NCBI GenBank assembly: GCA_015179125.1
Contig: WHVA01000443.1
Span: forward strand, 31,070-95,069
Origin: Gautieria morchelliformis
Taxonomy: Eukaryota; Basidiomycota; Agaricomycetes; Gomphales; Gomphaceae
DNA length: 64,000 bases
Reading direction: 5' to 3'
The position numbers and the translations under genes were made by a program. The notes below the pieces were generated by a model that did not search any database, was not told the DNA's origin, and saw only the letters and a list, made by a program, of their open reading frames with translations. Shown piece after piece: positions 36,113 through 45,681 of this stretch; the stretch's first letter is position 1, and each line of letters opens with the position of its first letter.

Positions 36113-36463
36113 ATGTACTTCAGAACTCTAGTAGGATGGAAGGTAACAGAAGAAAATATGATGGAACAATGTACTAGATTAGGAATGAAAGATGTTGAAA
36201 ACGATTCCAATTATCTCAGTAAGCTAGTTGGAGTCATAAAAGGTCTTGACTGTCCTATAGTAAGATTCTCTTTAGAAAGACAAGAAGACAGAAAAGAAAA
36301 AGGTAAAGATATCCCTTTTATATTGACAATATATGAAGGTCCCAAAAGAGAAGGAGAAATAGATGTGAATAAGATATTAAGCAAATTTCCTGAAATATTT
36401 GAAAGAATAAAAAGAGATCTTGGAATAAAAGGAGAACCTCAATTCTTTTTAGGAGAGCCTTAG
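36113..36463 (+). CDS. Small orphan cargo gene
   Basis: ATG at 36113, 116 residues, lysine- and glutamate-rich. It contains WKVTEENMMEQCTRLGMKD, CPIVRFSLERQEDRKEKG and PQFFLGEP at the C-terminus. I recognise no family. It follows the nuclease-like gene directly and ends 35 bp before the MITE at 36499, so it may be a second domain or partner of the nuclease or an independent gene. Confidence 0.4.
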   Translation: MYFRTLVGWKVTEENMMEQCTRLGMKDVENDSNYLSKLVGVIKGLDCPIVRFSLERQEDRKEKGKDIPFILTIYEGPKREGEIDVNKILSKFPEIFERIKRDLGIKGEPQFFLGEP

Positions 36464-36498
36464 AATATATCATTGATAGTTTTTAAAATGTTTTCCTA

Positions 36499-37059
36499 GG
36501 AGGATGTTTATAAGTGTCGTATATATATATATATAGCTTAGCTCATCTATATTTCATAAAATATATCACAATTGAGGCAGTTGCCAGCATCTGTAAGACA
36601 TGCTTAATCCTAGCCCTAAAGTTCTTTCTCACAGTCTGCTGCTCCCCCAGGAAAGGGTGTATACCCCATTGTCTAAACATCAATAGTTATATATCTTTGT
36701 ACTATAAATGCATATTATTTTAAACATACCTTCTAATCAGATCTATCAACCATATATAATAATATAGTACAGGTATTGTCCATACTTGCCTCTACATTCT
36801 ATCATCATACATCTAAAAATTTGGCTATATATGTTTAACATATAGTCATCCAAATCCTATCTGAAATTGCCCTGTTATCTGAATACACACCATGCCTTAG
36901 CACATACAACCATATTTTTAAAATATCAGAACATTCAAAAAAATTTAGGATATCCACAACTCAAAATGATGGACTATGAACTCAGTTATGGTTGATTTTT
37001 TAAAAGATATCTAATATATCCTAGAAGAATGTACATTGTTGTCAATGTGAACATCCTCC
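36499..37059 (-). mobile_element. MITE copy 1 (561 bp, 3-bp target duplication family)
   Basis: The ends are GGAGGATGTT and AACATCCTCC, and the body is nearly identical to copy 2 at 40646-41217 in inverted orientation. All three copies contain a 69-codon frame that starts MSYI, but no known domain. Ten-bp inverted ends and a 3-bp target duplication suggest PIF/Harbinger-like mobilisation. Left flank is CTA; the right flank has been exchanged by inversion with copy 2. Confidence 0.75.
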
Positions 37060-37336
37060 TAGGATGACAGTGACACCCACCTCAGACCAATTGCCATTTG
37101 AGCTCCAGCATCGCCACTTTCCTGTCAGGCTGGCCTTTGCCATGACTATCAACAAGTCTCAAGGGCAGTCTCTTGGCACGGTAGGCATAGACTTGGGATA
37201 CGTGGTATTTTCACATGGACAGTTGTATGTTGCAGTGTCAAGAGGCACTAATTGGAACAGAGTCCATGTTCTTTTAGGGGAGGGGAACAAAACTTCTAAT
37301 ACTGTATACAAAGAAGTGTTGCTAAAGCCTGATTAA
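37060..37336 (+). pseudogene. Helitron 1 helicase, C-terminal piece (inverted)
   Basis: The + strand reads TVTPTSDQLPFELQ, FPVRLAFAMTINKSQGQSL and VVFSHGQLYVAVSRGTNWNRV, then ends KPD-stop. These are the last motifs of PIF1/Helitron helicases. The preceding part of the same protein ends at 41218 on the opposite strand. Turning this segment around places it directly left of MITE copy 2, in frame with the preceding piece. It is therefore the detached C-terminus of the Helitron 1 helicase. Confidence 0.85.
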
Positions 37337-37733
37337 ATATGTATTTTCATTTGTATTTAAATGTATGTAGTTTCATTTCACCAAATAATTCTTTGATTCT
37401 ATTAACTACCCATGTGCAATGTTAACCCTAAATAACCCATAAGATCTGATTTTCGTAGAAATACATTTATATATCAGTTACCATGGAATATGATGATAAT
37501 TCCAGTACTTGAATTAGTATTTAGAAACAAACATGTATGATACATAATTCATCAATCTAATGGGATTTAAATTCAACTTCCCATTTAAAGTGGAGAGTGA
37601 ATTCAGATTCAATGATAATAATACCATCTTATGTCTTTATACTCTATGGGTCATTTGGAACTTCAGCTTATATGCTGTTCCAAATTTTTATATCAATGGA
37701 TGGACAAGGTTCCCTGACTCACAAATGTAGAGG
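37337..37733. other. AT-rich spacer
   Basis: No gene is visible between the helicase end and the stop of the repeat protein at 37734. One end of the transposase-bearing element could lie here, but I found no matching inverted repeat. Confidence 0.35.
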
Positions 37734-38828
37734 TCACAATACCTCATCTTCTAGGATTATTGGTGGGCACCTATCTTGAAGAATATCTAACATTGATCTC
37801 TCATTATTGGAATCTAATCTATTCTGCTTGCGTATCTCATCATCAATCTCAAATATCGATCGAGTATCAATATTTCCTTTCTCATCAAGAGTATCAAATA
37901 TTGAGATCTCAGCTAGTTTTGATTGCTTATCTGGTTTTGATCTAGTTTTATTCCTTTGAAGAGACTTAGTTACCAAAGTATCCTTTGTACGATTCTTATC
38001 TTGTTTTGTCAGGAGGTTTATTTGATTCTGATCATTGACCTCACATGATACCAGATAATTACGTGCATAATATGCTGTCAAAATGGATACTTTTTTTCCA
38101 GCCATATATACATCCATGTCTGCTAACTCATAGTAATTACCTTCTGAATCGTGTATTCTACAACTTGGTGTTATTCTTTTGATATATCTAGCACGATCCA
38201 ATTTATCTGGTTTTGCTGTCAGCAAATTTATTTGATTATTATCATTGACCTCATACGATACTAGATCATCCTCTTCATCATGTGCCGTTACAGGGGATAT
38301 TTCTTCTCCATCTATAAATACATCCATGTCTGCTAACTCAAAGTAATTATCTTCTGAATTATATACCCTACAATTTTCTGTGATACTATTGATATCAAAT
38401 TTAATGTTTCTACCGCTTATTTCTTCTTGAGTAAGCTGAGATTCCTTTTGAGCATGAACCATTGATTCTGGTTTGTAGTGTTGTTTTGTCATAAAATTTA
38501 TTCGATCATCTATGATATCATATGATACCAGGTCTTTCTTTTTACGGTATACTGTAGACAACTTGCGAGGTTTTTTATCTATAAAGACATGCATATCCTC
38601 TAGACTATAGCAATTATCTTGTGAATCATAAAATATAAAACATCCACCAATCTTTCTAATTCGCAATCCTACATTCTTATTATTTTTGCTCTGCTCTCTT
38701 AATTCTATAATCTCTCTACGTTGTTCCGTAGATATCTGTTTGAGATTTGATATTATCCCATCTTTTTCTTCGATCCATTCTATGATTCTGTCAATTCTTT
38801 TAGAGAGCTTGACAATCTGGGCTTCCAT
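37734..38828 (-). CDS. Coiled-coil protein with three copies of an unrecognised repeat
   Basis: ATG at 38828 gives 364 residues. Residues 1-50 form a charged amphipathic helix, likely a coiled coil. Three related units of about 60 residues follow (about 60-115, 148-206 and 218-276). The last two share NY-[FY]-ELADMDV, LVS-[YC]-EVND and NQINLLT; the first is diverged (CYSLEDMHVFID, LVSYDI, INFMTK). The tail is lysine-rich, then acidic (DEVL end). I know no such domain. It is divergently paired with the DDE transposase at 39268, and the frame is intact. PIF/Harbinger elements have two genes (transposase plus a Myb-like DNA-binding protein), so this may be the partner protein, although it shows no Myb repeat. 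Confidence 0.7.
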   Translation of the reverse strand: MEAQIVKLSKRIDRIIEWIEEKDGIISNLKQISTEQRREIIELREQSKNNKNVGLRIRKIGGCFIFYDSQDNCYSLEDMHVFIDKKPRKLSTVYRKKKDLVSYDIIDDRINFMTKQHYKPESMVHAQKESQLTQEEISGRNIKFDINSITENCRVYNSEDNYFELADMDVFIDGEEISPVTAHDEEDDLVSYEVNDNNQINLLTAKPDKLDRARYIKRITPSCRIHDSEGNYYELADMDVYMAGKKVSILTAYYARNYLVSCEVNDQNQINLLTKQDKNRTKDTLVTKSLQRNKTRSKPDKQSKLAEISIFDTLDEKGNIDTRSIFEIDDEIRKQNRLDSNNERSMLDILQDRCPPIILEDEVL

Positions 38829-39267
38829 GGCTACTAGACCCAATTTACAATTTCACAGAATCAATTTTCAATACTGACTCATATTAGACACTAATCTGGT
38901 TTTATAATTAAATTGTCAACTAGGTTCTTGTCATTGCTAGCACTGTTGTTTAAATTACATATCATCACAAAGACTGTTATTATAATCGTGCTTGCTAACT
39001 ACAAAGTTTGGTTTGATTGATTTATCTCTATCTGTTAGTGTATATGTCATTTCACTTACTGTGGAAGGTAATCTAGACCAGTAGGTGAGAATACAATTCC
39101 AGTAAAATTCTATATTCCCTTTATGTTGTTTATGGTTTTATTTAGAGAGTTCAATAGTGAATGCAATATAAAATCGAAATATATAAAGTCGTCATCTTAT
39201 CAATGAACTCAACTATACAACACTCTTTTTTCCAACTCATAGTTGTAGCTGAGAACTTTCCTTTATA
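38829..39267. promoter_or_regulatory. Shared divergent promoter region
   Basis: A 439 bp AT-rich gap separates the two outward-reading genes (repeat protein to the left, transposase to the right). With no gene in it, it must hold both promoters if either is expressed. I could not single out TATA boxes with confidence. Confidence 0.4.
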
Positions 39268-40645
39268 ATGAATGAGTCACTCCTTGAAGAATATCAAATG
39301 TTGATGAATGAACATTGGGGGTTTCTTGATGAAAAATGGCCTTTGTTGAAGCCAACTAAATTTAATCGAACAGGACTAAAACCTGTTTCTGAAATAGATC
39401 TCATCAAAAAAAGAGTATTAGAGAAACTTGGACCAATACCAGTGTTCTTCTTCCTAGTAGTGTTGTTTCCATTCAAGCACCACCCAGGTCCATATCGAAA
39501 TGTAGAGAAGGGACTATTAATACTCTATCATCTGCTTGAAGGTTGTACATTTAATGATCTGAACAGATTTATACCTGGGAGTACTTTTCATGCGATCCAT
39601 CAGAGTTTTTTGGACATGAAAAGGACCTTAATAATGACTTAAATGACAAAGTCATTGATTTGTTGGCTCATATGTTTTCCAACATAAGAATTAGAATATT
39701 ATCTGCAAAGGATAATAATAAGGAAGAACTATTCAACACAATAACTTTATTCCTTGATGGTCATGACACAAGAGGAACAGAAATAGGAAGATCATCTAAA
39801 GTACAATGGTCATATAAACTAAGAAATTCTGGAATGAGAACTCAAGTAATTATTGATTTTCATGAGGTGGCTTTGTTTGTTTCTGATTCATTGCCATGTA
39901 ACCACTCTGATGGAGCAATGTTCACAGAAATGAACTTAATAGATAAGATGGATAAGGCAGATCGTATGGCTCTTGATGGAGGCTATACACTATTTGTGAA
40001 ACAAGTAGTAAAGCAAGGTAGATTGAAAGACATGAATTTCTGCCATCCAATTCGGAAGCAGAAGAATGCTGAACTATCAGATATGGAGAAGCACTACAAT
40101 GAAAGATTTGGTAGTTTCAGATCAAAGATAGAAAGCTTCTTTGGAAAGTTAGGAATGACATTTAAGAAGTTAAATAATCAGAAGCCTGTCCAAACATCAA
40201 ATCCTAAGATATTCTCTTTGCAGTTTAGATTAGCATGCTTGCTGCTTAATATCAAACGGTTTGTTAAATTAGGAGAGCTCCAAGCACAACCTAATCATAT
40301 GTCATGGATGGAGAGCCATTTTGACTATCCATCAACTGATACCCTTGACTTTGAGTCACTGAGAATCTCAACTCTAAAGGATATTACAGAAGATGCAAAG
40401 AAAATGTCTAAGTATCAAGCACGATTGTTAGCAGATGCAGATACAGATGAATCTGATCAAGATATTGAAGATACATATGAAGTGAACAAAATACTGGATC
40501 ATAAGACAAAAGGAAAGAAGAGAGAATACTTAGTTCAATGGAAAAACTATGAAGATCCCACTTGGGTAAGGGAGGAAGATTTTGATACAACACAATGCAT
40601 AGAGGACTACATTAAACGTCAAAAGAAGAAGGGTAGACGCTACTA
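39268..40645 (+). pseudogene. DDE transposase with C-terminal chromodomain, one frameshift
   Basis: ATG at 39268 starts an N-terminal part (HHPGPYRNVEKG, then an HTH-like segment). A T6 run at 39606-39611 shifts the frame, and a one-base change restores about 455 residues. The second part has LFLDGHDTR (first D about 39756), NHSDGAMF (D about 39909), MALDGGYT and NERFGSFRSKIESFF (E about 40101). This resembles DDE_Tnp_4/Harbinger-type transposases. An acidic linker then leads to a chromodomain at about 40476-40620: YEVNKILDH, KREYLVQWKNYEDPTWVREE and CIEDYI. Chromodomains bind histone H3 methyl-lysine and are best known on chromovirus integrases. The stop TAG lies at the border of MITE copy 2. 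Confidence 0.75.
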
Positions 40646-41217
40646 GGAGGATGTTCACATTGACAACAATGTACATTCTTCTAGAATATATTAGATATCT
40701 TTTAAAAAATCAACCATAACTGAGTTCATAGTCCATCATTTTGAGCAACTTGTATATTGTGGATATCCTAAATTTTTTTGAATGTTCTGATATTTTAAAA
40801 ATATGGTTGTATGTGCTAAGGCATGGTGTGTATTCAGATAACAGGGCAATTTCAGATAGGATTTGGATGACTATATGTTAAACATATATAGCCAAATTTT
40901 TAGATGTATGATGATAGAATGTAGAGGCAAGTATGGATAATACCTGTACTATATTATTATATATGGTTGATATATCTGATTAGAAGATATGTTTAAAATA
41001 ATATGCATTTATAGTACAAAGATATATAACTATTGATGTTTAGACAATGGGGTATACACCCTTTCCTGTGGGAGCAGCAGACTGCGAGAAAGAACTTTAG
41101 GGCTAGGATTAAGCATGTCTTACAGATGCTGGCAACTGCCTCAATTGTGATATATTTTATGAAATATAGATGAGCTAAGCTATATATACATATATATGAC
41201 ACTTATAAACATCCTCC
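40646..41217 (+). mobile_element. MITE copy 2 (572 bp), inserted in the Helitron 1 helicase
   Basis: It starts GGAGGATGTTCACATTG and ends ATAAACATCCTCC, followed by CTA (41218-41220). Copies 1 and 2 are very similar to each other and both are more distant from copy 3. The left target duplicate is now at 37060-37062 (TAG, that is CTA on the other strand) because the intervening DNA was inverted. Confidence 0.8.
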
Positions 41218-41943
41218 CTAGGGATAAATGCAGTCTCTCCTGCAAATGGTCCCGAAATGATCCTCGCAAAGAGTACCCTGTTGGTCATATTGATGAGATG
41301 CAACCTTGTACCATTGCAGAGTCCATGACCAAGGTCCATATTCCGAAGAAGCATGAGTACCACTCCAGGTTTAAGCCTGAGTTGAGATGGAGGAAGCCCA
41401 CCCATGTTGAGTGAGTTAAAATACTCCACAGGATACATGTTGCCATCTTCATTTCCTTTGACCGAGTCTGCACTGGGATAGAGACACTCATCCCCAGGGA
41501 ATACATTGAGCACCTCAGCATTAATCTCATCCATTTCCATATTGCGAGGGCAAAGGATGGCACGTTCCAAAAAGTATTTGTCTTGGAGTGTCTCCCCAGT
41601 ACCAATGTTAGGATAGATAGCTGCAATGAGATCTGAGACCTGTGGTCTACAGATCATGTGCTGAGGAAGTGTCAATGAATTGTCCAAAGGGAGATCCTTT
41701 CCCTGACCAACATCAGAGAGCCACTGAGCAAATTGTTCACTCTGGGGATCATGAGGGTCGACCCGCATATTTTGAGTAAGATGGAGGACCTTGACATGAT
41801 GTCACAAAGGAGATCTTTGGATAGAAGCACCCACGATCTCCTCCTTGTTACCTCGAGGAACGACAGGCAGAGTTTGCTGGAAATCTCCACCCCAATCCAC
41901 AGTAATACCACCAAATGGATGATATGGACGCTCTAGGACATCC
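41218..41943 (-). pseudogene. Helitron 1 helicase, middle piece
   Basis: The minus strand reads VLERPYHPFGGITVDWGGDFQQTLPVV (in two adjoining parts), then an internal TGA where tryptophan is expected (SPL-stop-HHV). It continues through IYPNIGT, FLERAILCPRN, PSQLRLKPGVVLMLLRN and GLCNGTRLHL to FIPR at MITE copy 2. These are the PIF1 motifs after Walker B. The right edge joins the Walker A/B piece across the solo LTR. Confidence 0.85.
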
Positions 41944-43951
41944 TGTCATGACGCGTTTATTTCCTATACTTGCATACTCTGTCCTCCCATTTCTCACTCC
42001 ACTTCCGTGTTCGCTCCGATCGCCCTTGCCCTGTTCGGCAACCGATCTTCGCTGTTCGTGCCACTCACCATAGCCATGCCATCAACGCATGATCGACGTC
42101 TTTGGACCAACTTGGTGGTTCATCACTGGTCCTATCACCTCCTCTGCTCAACCCTCTTTCGATGGTGTTCCTATGATCGGATTGTCATGACTTGTGTATT
42201 TCCTGCACCTTGGTATCCCCGTCTCCCCTTTCGCCATACCTCCTCCGCCTTCGCTCAGCTTCGCCCCTCACTTCGACCACTCCTCCCCTATGTCCTCTCC
42301 GTTCGCCCTTTGTTGCATTTGCCGAACGACTATTCACTGCTTGCATCATTCGCCAGCAGGCACGCCATCAAATACGATTGATACCATTTACCCGGCGTGA
42401 TAGTTCATCACTAACCCCATCATCTTCTCAATCCAACCCCTTTGGGTGTTCATATGGCCAAAGTGTGTTCGCGGGACGTCCATTCCATAGGTTGTGTGGG
42501 ATCAACCCAGTAGACGAAGAGTCCGTGCAGGGTAGCATGTATGCGGGTCCCAAGACATGGTTTCGTACATAAGTGCCTTCGCCACCTTTACTCTCCGTCG
42601 TTTCATGTTCGCACTCTTCCCTCACTCTATTGTATGTTTATTCCATCTACTTAGTATCATGACTGCGCACCCCTATCCAACCCTGACTCACGACGGCCTC
42701 TTTCCTATTTGCTGATACCTTTAGTGTTGTTTATAGTTCAGTTCAGTTCAATTCAGTTCACAAACCGGTTCATGGTTTTGGGTCATGAGCCAGCTCCAGC
42801 TCAGCTCATGTGCCAGTTCAGCTCATGAACCGGTCCTGAGCCAGTTCTGAACCAGTTCAATACCGGTTTAACTCTAAATGATTTATTTTTTAATTCTACT
42901 AATATTTGGCTACTTTAAGGTCATATTCATTTATTTTTGACGTCTAACTAACTAAATTAAAAGGGGAATGACTCCTGCAAGGGCAGGAGTCATTGTGTGG
43001 AGTGAGAAAACAGTGCGGCCTTATGTAGACTGCGCTGTTTGTTGATCTTTGCAAGTCATGTGACCTGCAATGGTCAACGAAACAGTGACATTCGCTGGTC
43101 ACGTGACTTGCAAACAGCGCGGTCTTTATAAGGCCACACTGTTTGCTCACTTCACACAACGACTCCTACCCTTGCAGGAGTCATTCCCCTTTTTATTTAG
43201 TTAGTTAGATGTCAAAAATAAATAATTATGACCTTAAAGTAGCCAAATATTAGTAGAATTAAAAATTAAATCATTTGGATATATAATAGTATTGAAAACT
43301 GGTTCAGAACCGGTTCATGATTGATTCAGACCGATCTAAGGAATGGAGAGGATGCCAGTTCTAGGTGCGGTTCAAATACCAGTTCAGCTCAATGAACTGA
43401 ACTGGAACTAAACTGGTATGGATCAATTCAAGCTGAACTGTAAACAACACTAGATACCTTACGAGCATTTGATATAAGTAGTTTGCATTCGCATGTACAT
43501 TCCTCAGTTCAATTATCATATGCCCATCTTGTGCAAACTTGACCTTGCTGTGACCATCATCTTGAGCCTTCTCCTGTAGATTGCTATCTTTGACCAGAAG
43601 AATACTTAGGCATCACTGGTGAGTTCTCATACTTCATCTTCGTTACCTTAGCCTTCGAATTATTTTCTGTGCTGTCGGCAAAGGGCTCCGAAGGAGTGCC
43701 TCCGCCAGCGAAAGGATTGTCGCTGCTTAGACAACCTTTCCGTGACACCTTGTACGTTACATCGTCAAGTGCCATGGGCTTTTTCGCTATGACTGTAGAT
43801 CGGGCGAGCCCCGTTCGGGCAGCCCTCTTATCTTCTGAACATTTATTGGTTCATCCTTTTCGCTGAATGGCATACTTATTCGCACAAGTTATTCGGGCAT
43901 TCGCTGTGTTCACTAATACACGATATTAACGCCTAAAGACCAATCTTGACA
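41944..43951 (+). mobile_element. Solo LTR inserted in the Helitron 1 helicase
   Basis: It begins TGTCATGACG and ends CTTGACA, and is flanked on both sides by the 5-bp duplicate CATCC (41939-41943 and 43952-43956). Its right end matches the LTR at 479-1160. Without the nested MITE it is about 1.27 kb. Removing it joins the helicase frame exactly (TCRD to VLER). No internal retrotransposon genes lie within it, so it is a solo LTR left by LTR-LTR recombination. Confidence 0.8.
42722..43452. mobile_element. Foldback MITE with 8-bp target duplication (hAT-like)
   Basis: The ends are TAGTGTTGTTTATAGTTCAG and CTGAACTGTAAACAACACTA, flanked by GATACCTT on both sides (42714-42721 and 43453-43460). 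The element is largely palindromic: AAAGGGGAATGACTCCTGCA near 42961 returns inverted near 43175, and TTAGTTAGTTAG-type arms match. An 8-bp duplication and TAGTG ends are the hAT superfamily pattern. There is no coding capacity. It sits just upstream of the LTR TATA region. Confidence 0.85.
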
Positions 43952-44544
43952 CATCCCTGCAGGTTCTGTCGACAGCTTCAACTACATGACGATGCTGCAT
44001 AGGCACCTCATCCCATATGATCAAATGGACCTTCTTGAGAAGTTCAGCCAGTGGTGAGCCTCTTTTGATGTCACATAGAGAACCCTCATGAATCAGAATT
44101 GGAATATTGAGCACAGCATGTGAGGTTCTGCCCCCAATCAGAAGCAATGCTGCAATTCGTGAAGATGCAATGCATAGGACAATAAGACCCCTTCCTCTGA
44201 TAGGATGAGCTAGGGTATTCCAGGTAAAAGTTTTGCCTGTACCACCAGGGCCATTGACAAAGAACAGAAGACCCTCTCCATTTATGGCTGAATGGAGGAT
44301 CTCATCATGGACACGCCTCTGTTCCGCATTAAGCTTGTCAATATTGGTGGCGGCTTTTTCCAGCTCTGTAGCTGGGTCATAGTCCCGCTGCTCAGCTATC
44401 CAACGGTTCCCTACCAATCCCTCCCAGTGCCCCATTATCTGTGGCATCTGGGAACTCATCCAGAGACTTCCCCCCCTGACGTATGATCTTGTCAATGAGA
44501 AAGAGACCAAAGTCATAGATTTGATCATTGGTAGGATGGTGAAT
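43952..44544 (-). pseudogene. Helitron 1 helicase, Walker A and B piece
   Basis: The minus strand reads LNAEQRRVHDEIL, FFVNGPGGTGKTFTW (Walker A), IVLCIASSRIAALLL, and VHLIIWDEVPM (Walker B), up to TCRD at the solo LTR. Upstream, IYDFGLFLIDKIIRQGGKSL is in another frame and joins at about 44455 only through a one-base shift (EFP to MPQIMGHWEG). The segment is bounded by MITE copy 3 on the right. Confidence 0.85.
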
Positions 44545-45105
44545 GGAGGATGTTCACATTGACAACAATGTATATTCTTCTAGGATATATTAGTTATCTT
44601 TTAAAATATCAACCCTAACCAAATTCATAATCCATCATTTTGAGCAACTTGTATATTGTGGACATCCTAAATTTTTTTGAATGTTCTGATATTTTAAAAA
44701 TATGGTTGTATGTGCTAAAGCATGGTGTGTATTGATATAACAGAGCAATTTCAGAGAGGATGTGGATGTTAAAAGTATACATGAAACATGTTAGATGTAC
44801 AATCACAGAATATAGAAGCAAGTATGGACAATACCTGTACTATATTATATATGGTTGAGAGATCTGATTAGAAGGTATGTTTAAATTAATATGCATGTAT
44901 AGTACAAAGATATGTAACTATTGATGTTTAGACAATGGGGTATACACCCTTTCCTGGGGGAGCAGCAGACTGTGAGAAAGAACTTTGGGGCTAGGATTAA
45001 GCATGCCTTACAGGTGCTGGCAACTGCCTCAATTTTGATATATTTTATGAAATATAGATGAGCTAAGCTATATATACATATATATGACATTTATAAACAT
45101 CCTCC
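44545..45105 (+). mobile_element. MITE copy 3 (561 bp), inserted in the Helitron 1 helicase
   Basis: It has the same GGAGGATGTT...AACATCCTCC ends, flanked by AAT on both sides (44542-44544 and 45106-45108). Removing element plus one duplicate reads through in the helicase frame from QNRHGI to HHPTNDQIYDFG. Compared with copies 1 and 2 it has more substitutions, so it is an older or separate insertion. Confidence 0.85.
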
Positions 45106-45681
45106 AATGCCATGCCTATTTTGAAGCTGATACTCCAGGTCATCACAAATACACTCCCGAAACTCCTCCCATATTTGAGCAGGCTGAGCAGGGTTACACC
45201 GAAGGAGAATAGTGACAAATAACCTCCTGAGCTGGAAACCTGTTTGTATATGTTCAGCCTCCTGAAGACACTGTGTCCACTCCAAATCATCTTCTAACAG
45301 GCCCCTTGCCAGGCATGCAGCCTTGTAAGTAGGACAAAGGACACCATCAAATGATCTAAGTTCCTCAAATGACGTTGCGCCTCTGACAACTGTAAGGAGG
45401 GTTTGCAAGTAAAAGCGCTCTCCAGAGGCTGGACTCGCAAAATGAAGGTGACCGAGACTGAAACCCCGCTCGCGAGGTTTCCACCGCTTGGCTGGCGTCT
45501 TCCAGACATAGTGCTCAGGAAATTCCACATAGAGTAGTTCACGTGCCTCAGGATATCTGAGATTGGCTTCAAAATGGGCTAGTAGAGTCGGTCTGACACT
45601 CTGCCTTCCAAAGCCATGTTTTACATTTTGGACATTTGTCATCCATAGCACCAAGGTCATGAGGTGCAATCTGTTGTTCAA
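45106..45681 (-). pseudogene. Helitron 1 helicase, N-terminal piece
   Basis: The minus strand reads RELLYVEFPEHYVWK, RWKPRERGFSLGHL, GERFYLQTLLTVVRGATSFEEL and CPTYKAACLARGLLEDD, the segment that precedes Walker A in Helitron helicases. It is cut on the left by MITE copy 3. On the right it abuts the Helitron N-terminal CPKC region without the Rep domain that should lie between. Confidence 0.8.

Noticed and set aside
40993..41202. Conserved 69-codon frame (MSYI...) present in all three MITE copies
   Set aside because: It is kept because the copies are closely related DNA. It runs from the terminal region, lacks any domain, and MITEs normally code for nothing.
36499..41217. A single 4.7 kb transposon with 565 bp terminal inverted repeats flanked by CTA
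   Set aside because: Outer flanks do show CTA on both sides, but the left outer flank is not helicase sequence, while the inner flank at 37060 is. Only the inversion model restores the helicase. The composite model is kept as a weaker alternative.
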